Source: Eubacteriales Family XIII. Incertae Sedis bacterium (GTDB lineage: Bacteria > Bacillota_A > Clostridia > Peptostreptococcales > Anaerovoracaceae). Taken from it: a DNA stretch of 15,098 nucleotides. The translations under genes were made by a program, and so were the position numbers. The stretch covers positions 1 through 15,098 of the forward strand of contig JAITHG010000279.1 of assembly GCA_031280075.1 (NCBI GenBank), written 5' to 3'. The notes under the pieces were generated by a model. The model was not told the origin of the DNA and ran no database searches. It saw nothing but the letters and a program-made list of their open reading frames with translations. Below, one piece after another: positions 1 to 11,360 of this stretch. How positions within the stretch are numbered: position 1 is the first letter of the stretch; each line of letters opens with the position of its first letter.

Positions 1-5
1 GGTTA

Positions 6-33
6 TTGTCCTGTCAATAAATTATGGTATAAT
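6..33 (+). promoter_or_regulatory. Promoter of the zinc-ribbon membrane protein gene
   Basis: A -35-like TTGTCC (6-11, four of six consensus bases) is followed after 16 bp by a perfect TATAAT (28-33). A TG one base upstream of the TATAAT makes it an extended -10. The predicted transcript starts near 40 and gives a leader of roughly 35 nt before the ATG at 77, with GGAGG at 66-70. It probably drives the first gene and perhaps the UPF0182 gene after it. Confidence 0.7.
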
Positions 34-49
34 TGTTCCAAAGCAGTAG

Positions 50-3844
<3,795 letters not shown>

Positions 3845-3897
3845 GCCTGTCAGGGAAAAGGTCTGACATACCCGTATAACACTATCGTCGAATGGAC

Positions 3898-3902
3898 AGG
3901 AG
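3898..3902 (+). promoter_or_regulatory. Shine-Dalgarno that decides the UPF0182 start
   Basis: AGGAG lies seven bases before an in-frame TTG at 3910. The in-frame ATG at 3892 has no purine-rich site at a usable distance. The site lies inside the reading frame opened by that ATG, so use of TTG removes six residues. Confidence 0.6.
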
Positions 3903-3909
3903 CCCAAAA

Positions 3910-6900
3910 TTGAAAAGCAAACGAAGCAGGATCATCCTCATCATTCTCATCGTCGTCATCGTCTTGGCAGGGCTGATCGCGGGGCTTGCGGGTTTCATCA
4001 CGAACTATCTTTGGTTCCGTGACCTCGGCTACACGGACGTGTTCTGGAAGCAGCTTCTCACGATGCTGAAGATCGGTGTCCCCGTGTTCGTCGTGCTGAC
4101 GGCGCTTGCGGTAGTCTATCTCAAAGTGCTGCGCAAGGGCTACTTCAAGCGTGTGAAGGCAGAAACCCAGACAATGGGCGCGAAGGGGCAGGGACGCGTA
4201 GGGCTGCTGTTCTCTGTGGCAGCTGCCGCCATCGTGACCTGGATGAGCGTCACCGGTCTCTGGTTTGAATCCCTGAAGTTCGGCAACAGCACCGGCTTCG
4301 ACCTCGCCGACCCCATCTTCGGGCAGGACATCTCTTTCTACGTATTCAAGCTGCAGTTCATCAAAGAGCTCAATTCCATCGTGATCACGGGCATCGTCAT
4401 GTTTGCGCTGCTCACCTTCCTTTACTACTTCTTCCTGCTGAGCGTGGCAAAGCCGAGCAACATCGACGGGGCATCCGTGGACGACGAGCCGAAGGAGGCG
4501 AAGAAAGCGCCGGGCAGCGATCCCATCAGCAGCTTCCTCAAATCCTTGGGACTCAACTTTGAGGGCTTCGGCGGTGGCGGCGGCGGTGCGGCAGCGGCAG
4601 GCGGCGGCGCAGGTGTCAAGGAGCTGATCCACATAGCCTCCAGGCAGATCATCGTCATCGGCATCCTCTTCTTCCTCATGGTCGGTGTCAACTTCTTCCT
4701 GAAGCAGTACGACCTGCTGTTCACTAACAACCCGCCCGTCCTGTTCGGTGCCGGCTTTACGGACATCAACATCACGCTGTGGGTCTACCGCGGCATCATG
4801 GGGCTGTCCGTCCTCGCCGCGATCTTCTTCGCGATCGGCGTGAGCAGGCGCAAGGTCAAGACTGCCATCATCATCCCCATCGCGATGATCGCCGTGGGGC
4901 TGCTCGGGACGGGGGCGGGGATGCTCGTGCAAAACCTCATCGTGGATCCCGACGCGCGCAACAAGCAGTCCGAGTACATTGAATACAATATAAAATACAC
5001 GCAGAACGCGTACGGGCTGAACGATGTGGCGACGAAGGAGTTCCCTGCCACAAACAACCTCACGAAGGCGGATGTCGTCGAAAATGCGGACTCGATCCGC
5101 AACATCCGCATCAACGACTACGAGCCTGCGAAAAAGTTCTACAACAGCCAACAGTCCATCCGCCCCTACTACACCTTCAACGACGTGGACGTGGATCGCT
5201 ACTTCGTGAACGGGCAGTACACGCAGACCTTCCTCTCCGCGCGCGAACTCGATTACTCGAAGGTCGGTACGGAGTGGGTCAATGTGCACCTGAAGTACAC
5301 GCACGGCTATGGCGTCGTCGTCTCGCGCGTGGACAAGGTGACGGCGAGCGGACAGCCGGACATCATGATCAAGAACATCCCGCCAGAATCCCAGATCGAG
5401 GAGATCCAGATCGATCGTCCGGAAATCTACTTCGGCGAGCTGCAAAATTCCTACATCATCACGAATACGAGCGAGAAGGAGCTCAACTACGAGCAGGGCG
5501 GGAGCACCAATTATACCATCTATGAGGGCAAGCACGGCATCAAGCTCGGTCTGTTCAACCGCCTGCTGTTCGCGATCCAGGAGCGCAGCATGAAGCTACT
5601 CGTCTCCTCGAACATCAAGAACGACTCGAAGATCATCATCAACCGCAACATCACGCAGCGCGTGCGGGCGATCATGCCCTATCTCGATTATGCCGACCCG
5701 TACATGGTCGCCGTGGACGGCAAGCTCTACTGGATCATCGATGCCTTTACGACGAGCAACATGTACCCCTACTCCGAGCCATATGCAGAGGGCAACGGCA
5801 CCAACTACGTCCGCAACTCGGTCAAGGTCGTCATCGATGCCTATGAAGGGACGACGGACTACTTCATCGTGGACGAGAAGGATCCGGTGGCAGCGACGAT
5901 GAAGGGCATCTACCCGACGCTGTTCAAGAGCTTCAGCCAGATGCCGGAGGGCATCAAGGCGCACATCCGGTATCCGAGCTCGCTGCTGAACATCCAGGCG
6001 AACACCTACAAGAAATATCACGTGAACGATGTGGAGCTGTTCTTCCAGAAGGCGGACTTCTGGGACATCGCGAACGAGAAGGTCGGCGCGAGCGAGCGCG
6101 AGAAGGCGATGACGCCCAACTACTACATCATGAAGCTGCCCGGGGAGAAGGATGCGGAATTCATCAACTCCATCCCCTACACCCCGGCGGGCAAGGTGAA
6201 CATGGCGGCGCTGCTCATCGCGCGCAATGACGGAGACCATTATGGCGAGATGATGCTGCTGCAACTGCCCAGGGGGCGCATCATCAACGGTCCGGCGCAG
6301 ATCGACGCACAGATCGCGCAGGATCCGCGCATCTCACAGGACTTTGGGCTGTGGGCAAACTCCGACTCGACCTACAGCCGCGGCAACATGTTCGTCATCC
6401 CGATCGAGGATTCGCTCATGTACGTCGAGCCGATCTATCTGAACGCGCAGGATTCGGCGATGCCGGAGGTCAAGCGCATCATCATCTACTACGGCGACCG
6501 CATCGCCTACCAGCCGACGCTCAGCGCTGCGCTCGACGAGATGTTTGGCGCGGGCACGGGTGATGCCGTCACAGACACCGATGCTGATCCCTTGGTGCCT
6601 GGCGGCACGCCGGGCACGGACACGCCAGTGGCAGAGACACCAGGCGGTATCGCGCAGGAAGGCGACGGGCAGCAGCGCGGCACGGACGAGCTGATCAGCC
6701 TAGCGGTTGCGGCGTACAACAATGCCGTCGCCGCGCAAAAGGCGGGCGACTGGACCAAGTACGGCGAATACCTCGCCGAGCTGGAGGGCTACCTCAACCA
6801 GCTGAACGCCGGCGGGGCAACGCCTGCGGCGGACGCAGCGGGTGCTGCGGCGGGGCAGACTGTTCCGGAAGGCGCGGAGCAGCCGGAAGAGGACGGGCAG

Positions 6901-6912
6901 GCGGCAGCGTAA
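3910..6912 (+). CDS. UPF0182 family polytopic membrane protein
   Basis: This belongs to the UPF0182 (COG1615) family of large membrane proteins of unknown function. Counting from TTG 3910 there are 1000 residues. Seven predicted spans lie near 8-30, 54-74, 98-118, 156-180, 247-264, 293-311 and 318-342. The family-typical YLWFRDLGY follows span 1. A large soluble region, probably outside the membrane, runs from about 343 to 890, followed by a Pro/Gly/acidic linker and a helix around AAQKAGDWTKYGEYLAELE. A Gly/Ala-rich loop (about 218-237) separates spans 4 and 5. Length is normal for the family. I prefer TTG 3910 because AGGAG sits seven bases upstream; ATG 3892 is the alternative and adds six residues. 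The gene begins 65 bp after the zinc-ribbon gene with no convincing promoter between, so the two are probably co-transcribed. Confidence 0.93.
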   Translation: MKSKRSRIILIILIVVIVLAGLIAGLAGFITNYLWFRDLGYTDVFWKQLLTMLKIGVPVFVVLTALAVVYLKVLRKGYFKRVKAETQTMGAKGQGRVGLLFSVAAAAIVTWMSVTGLWFESLKFGNSTGFDLADPIFGQDISFYVFKLQFIKELNSIVITGIVMFALLTFLYYFFLLSVAKPSNIDGASVDDEPKEAKKAPGSDPISSFLKSLGLNFEGFGGGGGGAAAAGGGAGVKELIHIASRQIIVIGILFFLMVGVNFFLKQYDLLFTNNPPVLFGAGFTDINITLWVYRGIMGLSVLAAIFFAIGVSRRKVKTAIIIPIAMIAVGLLGTGAGMLVQNLIVDPDARNKQSEYIEYNIKYTQNAYGLNDVATKEFPATNNLTKADVVENADSIRNIRINDYEPAKKFYNSQQSIRPYYTFNDVDVDRYFVNGQYTQTFLSARELDYSKVGTEWVNVHLKYTHGYGVVVSRVDKVTASGQPDIMIKNIPPESQIEEIQIDRPEIYFGELQNSYIITNTSEKELNYEQGGSTNYTIYEGKHGIKLGLFNRLLFAIQERSMKLLVSSNIKNDSKIIINRNITQRVRAIMPYLDYADPYMVAVDGKLYWIIDAFTTSNMYPYSEPYAEGNGTNYVRNSVKVVIDAYEGTTDYFIVDEKDPVAATMKGIYPTLFKSFSQMPEGIKAHIRYPSSLLNIQANTYKKYHVNDVELFFQKADFWDIANEKVGASEREKAMTPNYYIMKLPGEKDAEFINSIPYTPAGKVNMAALLIARNDGDHYGEMMLLQLPRGRIINGPAQIDAQIAQDPRISQDFGLWANSDSTYSRGNMFVIPIEDSLMYVEPIYLNAQDSAMPEVKRIIIYYGDRIAYQPTLSAALDEMFGAGTGDAVTDTDADPLVPGGTPGTDTPVAETPGGIAQEGDGQQRGTDELISLAVAAYNNAVAAQKAGDWTKYGEYLAELEGYLNQLNAGGATPAADAAGAAAGQTVPEGAEQPEEDGQAAA

Positions 6913-6932
6913 CCAGCGCGAGCAGCACGGGA

Positions 6933-6974
6933 GACGACAGACGGAAGACGACAGACGGAAGACGGAAGACGGGA
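6933..6974 (+). repeat. Heptamer-based tandem repeat upstream of serS
   Basis: Six heptamers lie in a row: GACGACA, GACGGAA, GACGACA, GACGGAA, GACGGAA, GACGGGA. The first four form two perfect copies of a 14-bp unit. The array occupies almost half of the 88-bp gap between the UPF0182 gene and serS, just before the serS ribosome-binding site. Confidence 0.85.
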
Positions 6975-7000
6975 CAGGAAAGACAGGAGCGTAAAGAAAA

Positions 7001-8281
7001 TTGCTTGACATAAAACGGATCAGGGACGATTACGACGGGGTGTGCGCTGCAGTGGAATCGCGGCTGCACGGAGACTTCGGGCTGCCGCAGGTGCGCGCAC
7101 TCGATGAGCGGCGCCGCGCCCTGCTGACGGATGTCGAAGGGCTGAAGAGCCGCCAAAACGCGGCTTCGAAGGAGATCCCGCGCATCCGGAAGGAGGGCGG
7201 AGACGCAGATGCCCTGCTCGCGGAGATGAAGCAGCTTTCCGACGAGGTCAAGGGCAAGGATGCCCTCGTCTCCGAGGTGGAGGAAGAACTGCGCCTCGCC
7301 CTGCTGAACGTTCCGAACACGCCCAGCCCGGACGTGCCCATCGGCGAGGACGACAGCGCGAACGTGGAAGTGCGCAGCTTCGGCGGTCCGCGCATCTTCC
7401 CCTTCGAGGCAAAGCCGCACTGGGACATCGGGACGGATCTGGGCATCCTCGACTTCGAGCGCGCCGCCAAGATCTCCGGGGCGCGTTTCACGGTCTACAA
7501 GGGGCTCGGGGCGAGGCTCGAACGCTCCGTCATCAATTTCATGCTCAACCTGCACACCGAGGAAAACGGCTATACGGAAATACTGCCGCCCTTCCTGGTC
7601 AACCGCGACGCGATGACGGGGACGGGTCAGCTCCCGAAGTTCGAGGAGGACATGTTCCACGTCCCCGCGAAGGATTTCTTCCTCGTCCCGACCGCCGAGG
7701 TGCCCCTGACCAACCTGCTGCGCGACGAGATCCTGGACGGCGACGATCTGCCGATCTATTATACGGCATACACGCCCTGCTTCCGCAAGGAGGCGGGCTC
7801 GGCGGGTCGCGACACGCGCGGTCTCATCCGCGTCCATCAGTTCAACAAGGTGGAGCTGGTGAAATTCACGAAGCCCGAGGACTCCTATGCGGAGCTTGAT
7901 TCCCTGGTCTGGGCGGCAGAAGAGGTCTTGAAACGCCTTGAGCTGCCCTACCGCATCGTCCGGCTGGCGACCGGCGACCTTGGGTTTTCCTCCGCGATGA
8001 CCTACGACATCGAGGTCTGGATGCCGAGCTACGGGCGCTACGTCGAGATCAGCTCCTGCAGCAATTTTGAGGACTACCAGGCGCGGCGTGCGGGCATCCG
8101 CTTCCGCCGCGAAAAGGGGGCAAAGCCGGAGTACGTCCACACCCTGAACGGCAGCGGGCTGGCAGTCGGTCGCACCGTGGCCGCCATCCTGGAAAACTGT
8201 CAGAATGCGGACGGAAGCGTATCCGTGCCCAAAGTGCTGCAGCCCTACATGGGCACGCCGGAAATCACTGCAGAAGAGTAA
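7001..8281 (+). CDS. serS: Serine--tRNA ligase
   Basis: Cytoplasmic class II synthetase that activates serine with ATP and charges tRNA-Ser (and tRNA-Sec where present). The 426 residues match the usual length. An N-terminal helical hairpin arm (about 25-105) binds the long variable arm of the tRNA. The catalytic core shows motif 1 around [12 protein letters not shown], the TAE loop at 231-233 (PTAEVPLTN), motif 2 with [14 protein letters not shown] from F261, and motif 3 GSGLAVGRT at 384-392 with its Arg at 391. The start is TTG at 7001, preceded by AGGAG at 6985-6989 with an 11-base spacing. [11 protein letters not shown] immediately after the start matches the family N-terminus, so no earlier start is needed. 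The 88-bp upstream gap is too short for a T-box leader and is largely occupied by a heptamer repeat. Confidence 0.97.
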   Translation: MLDIKRIRDDYDGVCAAVESRLHGDFGLPQVRALDERRRALLTDVEGLKSRQNAASKEIPRIRKEGGDADALLAEMKQLSDEVKGKDALVSEVEEELRLALLNVPNTPSPDVPIGEDDSANVEVRSFGGPRIFPFEAKPHWDIGTDLGILDFERAAKISGARFTVYKGLGARLERSVINFMLNLHTEENGYTEILPPFLVNRDAMTGTGQLPKFEEDMFHVPAKDFFLVPTAEVPLTNLLRDEILDGDDLPIYYTAYTPCFRKEAGSAGRDTRGLIRVHQFNKVELVKFTKPEDSYAELDSLVWAAEEVLKRLELPYRIVRLATGDLGFSSAMTYDIEVWMPSYGRYVEISSCSNFEDYQARRAGIRFRREKGAKPEYVHTLNGSGLAVGRTVAAILENCQNADGSVSVPKVLQPYMGTPEITAEE

Positions 8282-8324
8282 GGAAGACCGAAGGGCAATC
8301 CCTGCAAAAACGCAGACGCCATAG

Positions 8325-8358
8325 GCAAACGGGCGACCTGGGAAGGTCGCCCGTTTGC
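8325..8358. terminator. Hairpin between convergent serS and murJ, probable bidirectional terminator
   Basis: A perfect 14-bp inverted repeat (GCAAACGGGCGACC at 8325-8338 and its complement at 8345-8358) encloses a six-base loop. If the eight GC-rich pairs form the core stem, the A-rich left flank and GTTTGCT right flank give a weak U-tract on the plus strand. It lies between the 3' ends of two convergent genes, as expected for a shared terminator. The U-tract is poor, which lowers confidence in the mechanism but not in the structure. Confidence 0.75.
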
Positions 8359-8392
8359 TACAGTAGCCACGCGATTGGCTGCATGCCACAAA

Positions 8393-8420
8393 CCCTAGCC
8401 CGCAGTCCCTAGTCCGCAGT
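8393..8420. repeat. Two tandem 14-bp units at the murJ 3' end
   Basis: CCCTAGCCCGCAGT (8393-8406) is followed directly by CCCTAGTCCGCAGT (8407-8420), with one mismatch. On the minus strand each unit is two related heptamers (ACTGCGG, then ACTAGGG or GCTAGGG). The copy nearer murJ supplies its stop codon (8409-8411) and last three codons, so the repeat has shaped the C-terminus of the protein. Confidence 0.8.
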
Positions 8421-10025
8421 CCCCCCCATTCGCAGCATCGTCCGGATATGCTTCAGTTCCTCCACGCGCAACAGGCGCAGCAGCAGCAGGTACACACCGA
8501 CGGCGACCAGTGCGGCGACACCGAGCTGCACCATGCGCGGCAGCACCCACCCGCGCGCCGCAAACAGCAGCCCCCCATACCAGAACACAGGCATGGACGC
8601 GCCGACTGCCACGCAGGACGCAATCACTGTGAAGAGGCATTTCCGCAAAAACCCGCGCTGGATCGCCCCTTTGCCGCGCCGCAGGAGGGCGACAAACATC
8701 AGCACCATGCACACAAAGCCCGCGAGGCTCGTGCCGAGCGCAAGCCCCCCATGCGCGAGCGGTCCCACCAGCAGCAGGCTCAAGGTGATGTTCGCGGCGA
8801 CCATGACGAAGCTGATGTAGAGCGGGGTCTTCGTGTCGTGCAGGCTGTAGAACGCCTGCACGAGGAAGGGCGTGAGCATCTGCGGCGGCAGTCCGACCGC
8901 ATAGTAGAAGAAGGCGGTCGAGGTCAGCTCGATGGACTCGAGGCCAAACGCGCCGCGTGCATAGACAATGTGCACGAGCGAGCCGTTGTAGAGCAGCGCC
9001 CCGAGCGTAAAGGGCACGGCGAGCAGGACGATGACGGACAGTCCCGTCGTGAGGATGTCTGAGTACCGCCCGCGGTCTTCGTTCGCGTGCGCCTGCGCCA
9101 GCCTCGGGTAGAGCATCGTCCCGATGACACCGGAGGTGAGGGCAGGTGCCATCTGGATGAGCAGGTTCGCAAACTCCAGCGAGGCGATGCTGCCCTCGCG
9201 CAGCCCGCTGGCGAGCAGCTTGTCCACAAACAGGTTGATCTGCCACACCGTGCCCCCCACGAAGACGGGCAGGGCGAGCACGAAGATACGCCGCACCGCC
9301 TCGTTCATCCGCCAGTCAAAAGTGTAGCGGAAGCCCTTGCGCGCCGCGATGAACCCGATGACGACGCAGTGCGCCGCCGTCCCCGCAAAAAGCCCCACGA
9401 CCAGCAGGCGCGGGTCGCCTCCCCGGTGTGCCACGAGGATGAAGGCGATCGTGAAGAAGTTGACGATGTAGCCCGCGAGGACGGGTGCCACAAACACCTT
9501 CTTGTACTGAAGCCAGGAGGTGAGGATGCCCGCAAAAGAGCTGAAAAGACAGTAGGAGAAGGTGACTTTCACATAAAAAGAACCGAGTTCGAGGCGCTCC
9601 CCCGTCCAGCCGTGCGTGAGAAAGTGCAGCACCTTTTCGAGCACCCCCTGCCCCGCCGGATAGGCAGTATCCGGCATGGTGAACAGGGTGACGACCTCCC
9701 GGCTCAGCAGGATGCCGACCAGGGAGGATACGACGGAGATGATGATGACCAGGTTGAGGGCGCGGCTTGTAAAGATGTTCGCTTGACACTCCCCCTCCTT
9801 CTCGATGGTCTTGGAGAACACAGGGATGAAGGAGGTGGCAGTGGCGCTGAGCAGCCCCGCGAAGATCATGTTCGGCATCGCGATCGAGATGTTCAGCGTG
9901 TCCGTGATGTAGTTCGTGCCGAAATACCCCGCCATGAACTGGTTCTTGACGAGTCCGAGCACCTTCGAAAGGAGGGTGAGGATGGCGACGAACAGAGCCG
10001 TCTGGACTGCGGTGCGCGCTTTCAT
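8409..10025 (-). CDS. murJ: Lipid II flippase MurJ (MviN family)
   Basis: A multi-span membrane protein of the MOP exporter superfamily, expected to flip lipid II across the cytoplasmic membrane for peptidoglycan synthesis. The 538 residues and the even series of about 14 hydrophobic segments fit MurJ. The N-terminus shows the family pattern LLSKVLGLVKNQFMAGYFG, followed by a PN...F.G..SA...SFIPVFS stretch. The two basic positions that are Arg in E. coli MurJ (R18, R24) appear here as Lys in SKVLGLVKN. ATG 10025 is the only reasonable start: the frame is closed by a stop just upstream, and no good Shine-Dalgarno is visible. The gene lies 40 bp after leuB on the same strand. Its last codons fall in a 14-bp tandem repeat. 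SpoVB-type transporters are the nearest alternative; MurJ fits better. Confidence 0.92.
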   Translation of the reverse strand: MKARTAVQTALFVAILTLLSKVLGLVKNQFMAGYFGTNYITDTLNISIAMPNMIFAGLLSATATSFIPVFSKTIEKEGECQANIFTSRALNLVIIISVVSSLVGILLSREVVTLFTMPDTAYPAGQGVLEKVLHFLTHGWTGERLELGSFYVKVTFSYCLFSSFAGILTSWLQYKKVFVAPVLAGYIVNFFTIAFILVAHRGGDPRLLVVGLFAGTAAHCVVIGFIAARKGFRYTFDWRMNEAVRRIFVLALPVFVGGTVWQINLFVDKLLASGLREGSIASLEFANLLIQMAPALTSGVIGTMLYPRLAQAHANEDRGRYSDILTTGLSVIVLLAVPFTLGALLYNGSLVHIVYARGAFGLESIELTSTAFFYYAVGLPPQMLTPFLVQAFYSLHDTKTPLYISFVMVAANITLSLLLVGPLAHGGLALGTSLAGFVCMVLMFVALLRRGKGAIQRGFLRKCLFTVIASCVAVGASMPVFWYGGLLFAARGWVLPRMVQLGVAALVAVGVYLLLLRLLRVEELKHIRTMLRMGGTAD

Positions 10026-10051
10026 CGGGCTGGAAGGCTGCCGTTTCCCAA

Positions 10052-10076
10052 ATTATATATAGGCATTATATATAGG
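10052..10076. repeat. 12-bp AT-rich direct repeat at the leuB/murJ junction
   Basis: ATTATATATAGG occurs at 10052-10063 and again at 10065-10076, one base apart. The second copy includes the leuB stop codon (10066-10068) and its last codons. Read on the minus strand each copy contains TATAAT, placing two -10-like hexamers 13 bp apart upstream of murJ. No good -35 element accompanies either one. Confidence 0.85.
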
Positions 10077-11193
10077 ATGCGATGAGCCGCCCTGTCTCCT
10101 GCGTGCCGACCGCCTTCGTCCCCTCCGTCGCGATGTCCGGTGTCCGGTAGCCGCTGTCAAGGAAATCGCTTACTGCCGACTCGATGGCATCCGCCTCCGT
10201 CCCAAGGGAGAGTGTGAAGCGCAGCATCATGGCAGCCGAGAGGATGGTTGCGATCGGATTGGCACGATCCTGCCCGGCATACTTGGGCGCAGAGCCATGG
10301 ATTGGCTCATAGAGCCCGAAGCTACCTTCGCCGAGACTCGCGGAGGGAAGCATGCCGATGGATCCGGTGATCTGGCTTGCTTCATCCGAAAGGATGTCGC
10401 CGAACATGTTCGTCGTCACGAGCACGTCGAAGTGCTGCGGGTTCTTGATGAGCTGCTGCGAGGCGTTGTCCACATACATGTGGTCGAGCCGCACGTCCGC
10501 ATAGCCTGCGTGCACCTCCTCGACGACGGCATGCCAGAGGCGCGAACTGTCGAGGACGTTAGACTTGTCCACGCTCGTCACATGCCCGGAGCGTTTTTGT
10601 GCCATCTCGAAGGCGAGCTTTGCGATGCGGCTCACCTCCATCTCCGAGTACTGTTCCACATCAAAGGCAAAACGACCGGCGGGCAGCGTCTTCCCTGCGC
10701 TGATCTCCGCAAGCAGGGGAGAGGGCGAAGCGGCATCCGACACCGTCTCCGTGCCGCGCGTCCCAAAGTAGATGCCCCCGGTCAGCTCGCGCACGATGAG
10801 GATGTTGAGCCCGTCCGAGATGATGTCCGGGCGCAGCGGGCTCGCGCCTGCAAGCTGCCGCCAGACCATGGCAGGGCGCAGGTTGGCAAAGAGCCCAAGC
10901 GCCTCACGCAGACCGAGGATGGCCATCTCGGGCCGGTTCGACCCTGGCTCGCTGTCCCACTTCGGGTCGCCGACCGCGCCGAGCAGTACGGCATCGCTCG
11001 CCCGGCAGGCATCGATGGTCGCCTGTGGCAATGGGATGCCGCAGTCGTCCAGCGCCGCGCCACCCGCCAGCAGGTACTGATACTGGAAGCTGTGCCCGTA
11101 TTTTTCGCCGACGGCTGCCAGCACCGGCAGCGTGGCATCCACAATCTCCGGTCCAATACCGTCCCCTTTGATCACTGCAATTTTGAAATCCAT
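10066..11193 (-). CDS. leuB: 3-isopropylmalate dehydrogenase
   Basis: Catalyses oxidative decarboxylation of 3-isopropylmalate to 2-oxoisocaproate in cytoplasmic leucine synthesis. The 375-residue protein is full length. It shows KGDGIGPEIV near the N-terminus, LLGAVGDPKWDS, LTGGIYFG, VDKSNVLDSSRLW, VDNASQQLI, the TTNMFGDILSDEASQ metal-binding segment and GSIGMLPSASLGE. The nucleotide site reads HGSAPKYAGQDRANP: K304-Y305 replace the Asp-Ile typical of NAD-dependent LeuB and match the Lys-Tyr of NADP-dependent isocitrate dehydrogenase. The C-terminal GYRTPDI is LeuB-like, so the family call stands, but coenzyme preference is uncertain. ATG 11193 has a perfect AGGAGG five bases upstream; the longer frame to 11379 only adds unrelated residues. 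No leuA, leuC or leuD is in the window; murJ follows. Confidence 0.96.
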   Translation of the reverse strand: MDFKIAVIKGDGIGPEIVDATLPVLAAVGEKYGHSFQYQYLLAGGAALDDCGIPLPQATIDACRASDAVLLGAVGDPKWDSEPGSNRPEMAILGLREALGLFANLRPAMVWRQLAGASPLRPDIISDGLNILIVRELTGGIYFGTRGTETVSDAASPSPLLAEISAGKTLPAGRFAFDVEQYSEMEVSRIAKLAFEMAQKRSGHVTSVDKSNVLDSSRLWHAVVEEVHAGYADVRLDHMYVDNASQQLIKNPQHFDVLVTTNMFGDILSDEASQITGSIGMLPSASLGEGSFGLYEPIHGSAPKYAGQDRANPIATILSAAMMLRFTLSLGTEADAIESAVSDFLDSGYRTPDIATEGTKAVGTQETGRLIASYI

Positions 11194-11197
11194 AGTT

Positions 11198-11203
11198 CCT
11201 CCT
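11198..11203 (-). promoter_or_regulatory. Shine-Dalgarno that fixes the leuB start
   Basis: A perfect AGGAGG on the minus strand ends five bases before ATG 11193. It rules out the longer upstream reading frame as the real start. Confidence 0.85.
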
Positions 11204-11257
11204 GCTGAAAAAATGCATGCCCGGCAAAGACCGGACCCCATACTTGTCCAAACAATA

Positions 11258-11266
11258 ATTATATCA
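11258..11266 (-). promoter_or_regulatory. Extended -10 element for leuB
   Basis: On the minus strand TGATATAAT reads as an extended -10 (TG, one base, TATAAT). Transcription would start near 11251 and give a leader of about 57 nt. The -35 region is poorly matched, which is common with extended -10 promoters. The leader contains only a short CCGG/CCGG hairpin and no visible T-box or leader peptide. Confidence 0.55.
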
Positions 11267-11308
11267 CAGTAGAGATGCCCGACCGCACCGCTGTCTGCCG
11301 AAATCTGC

Positions 11309-11337
11309 TTGTGCCCACAACCCCTTCGGCATATAAT
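11309..11337 (+). promoter_or_regulatory. Promoter upstream of the antitoxin remnant
   Basis: TTGTGC (11309-11314) and a perfect TATAAT (11332-11337) are separated by 17 bp. The -35 matches only three consensus bases. The element points at the small broken gene beginning at 11361. With no better promoter visible before trxB, it may now supply trxB transcription as well; that is inference. Confidence 0.5.
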
Positions 11338-11360
11338 ATAAACGAAAGGCAGATGGATCC

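Noticed and set aside
3850..5535. 561-residue open frame on the minus strand opposite the UPF0182 gene
   Set aside because: Its translation is rich in His, Arg, Asp and Val with no domain pattern. It is the antisense shadow of a GC-rich, clearly conserved gene.
6913..7000. T-box or other riboswitch before serS
   Set aside because: Only 88 bp are available, with no T-box sequence or terminator/antiterminator structure; the space is mostly heptamer repeat.
6794..8389. 531-residue minus-strand frame opposite serS
   Set aside because: serS is certain on the plus strand; this frame is an antisense artefact of GC-rich codons.
9087..10085. 332-residue plus-strand frame opposite murJ
   Set aside because: Charged, motif-free translation opposite a clear membrane protein; no SD or promoter.
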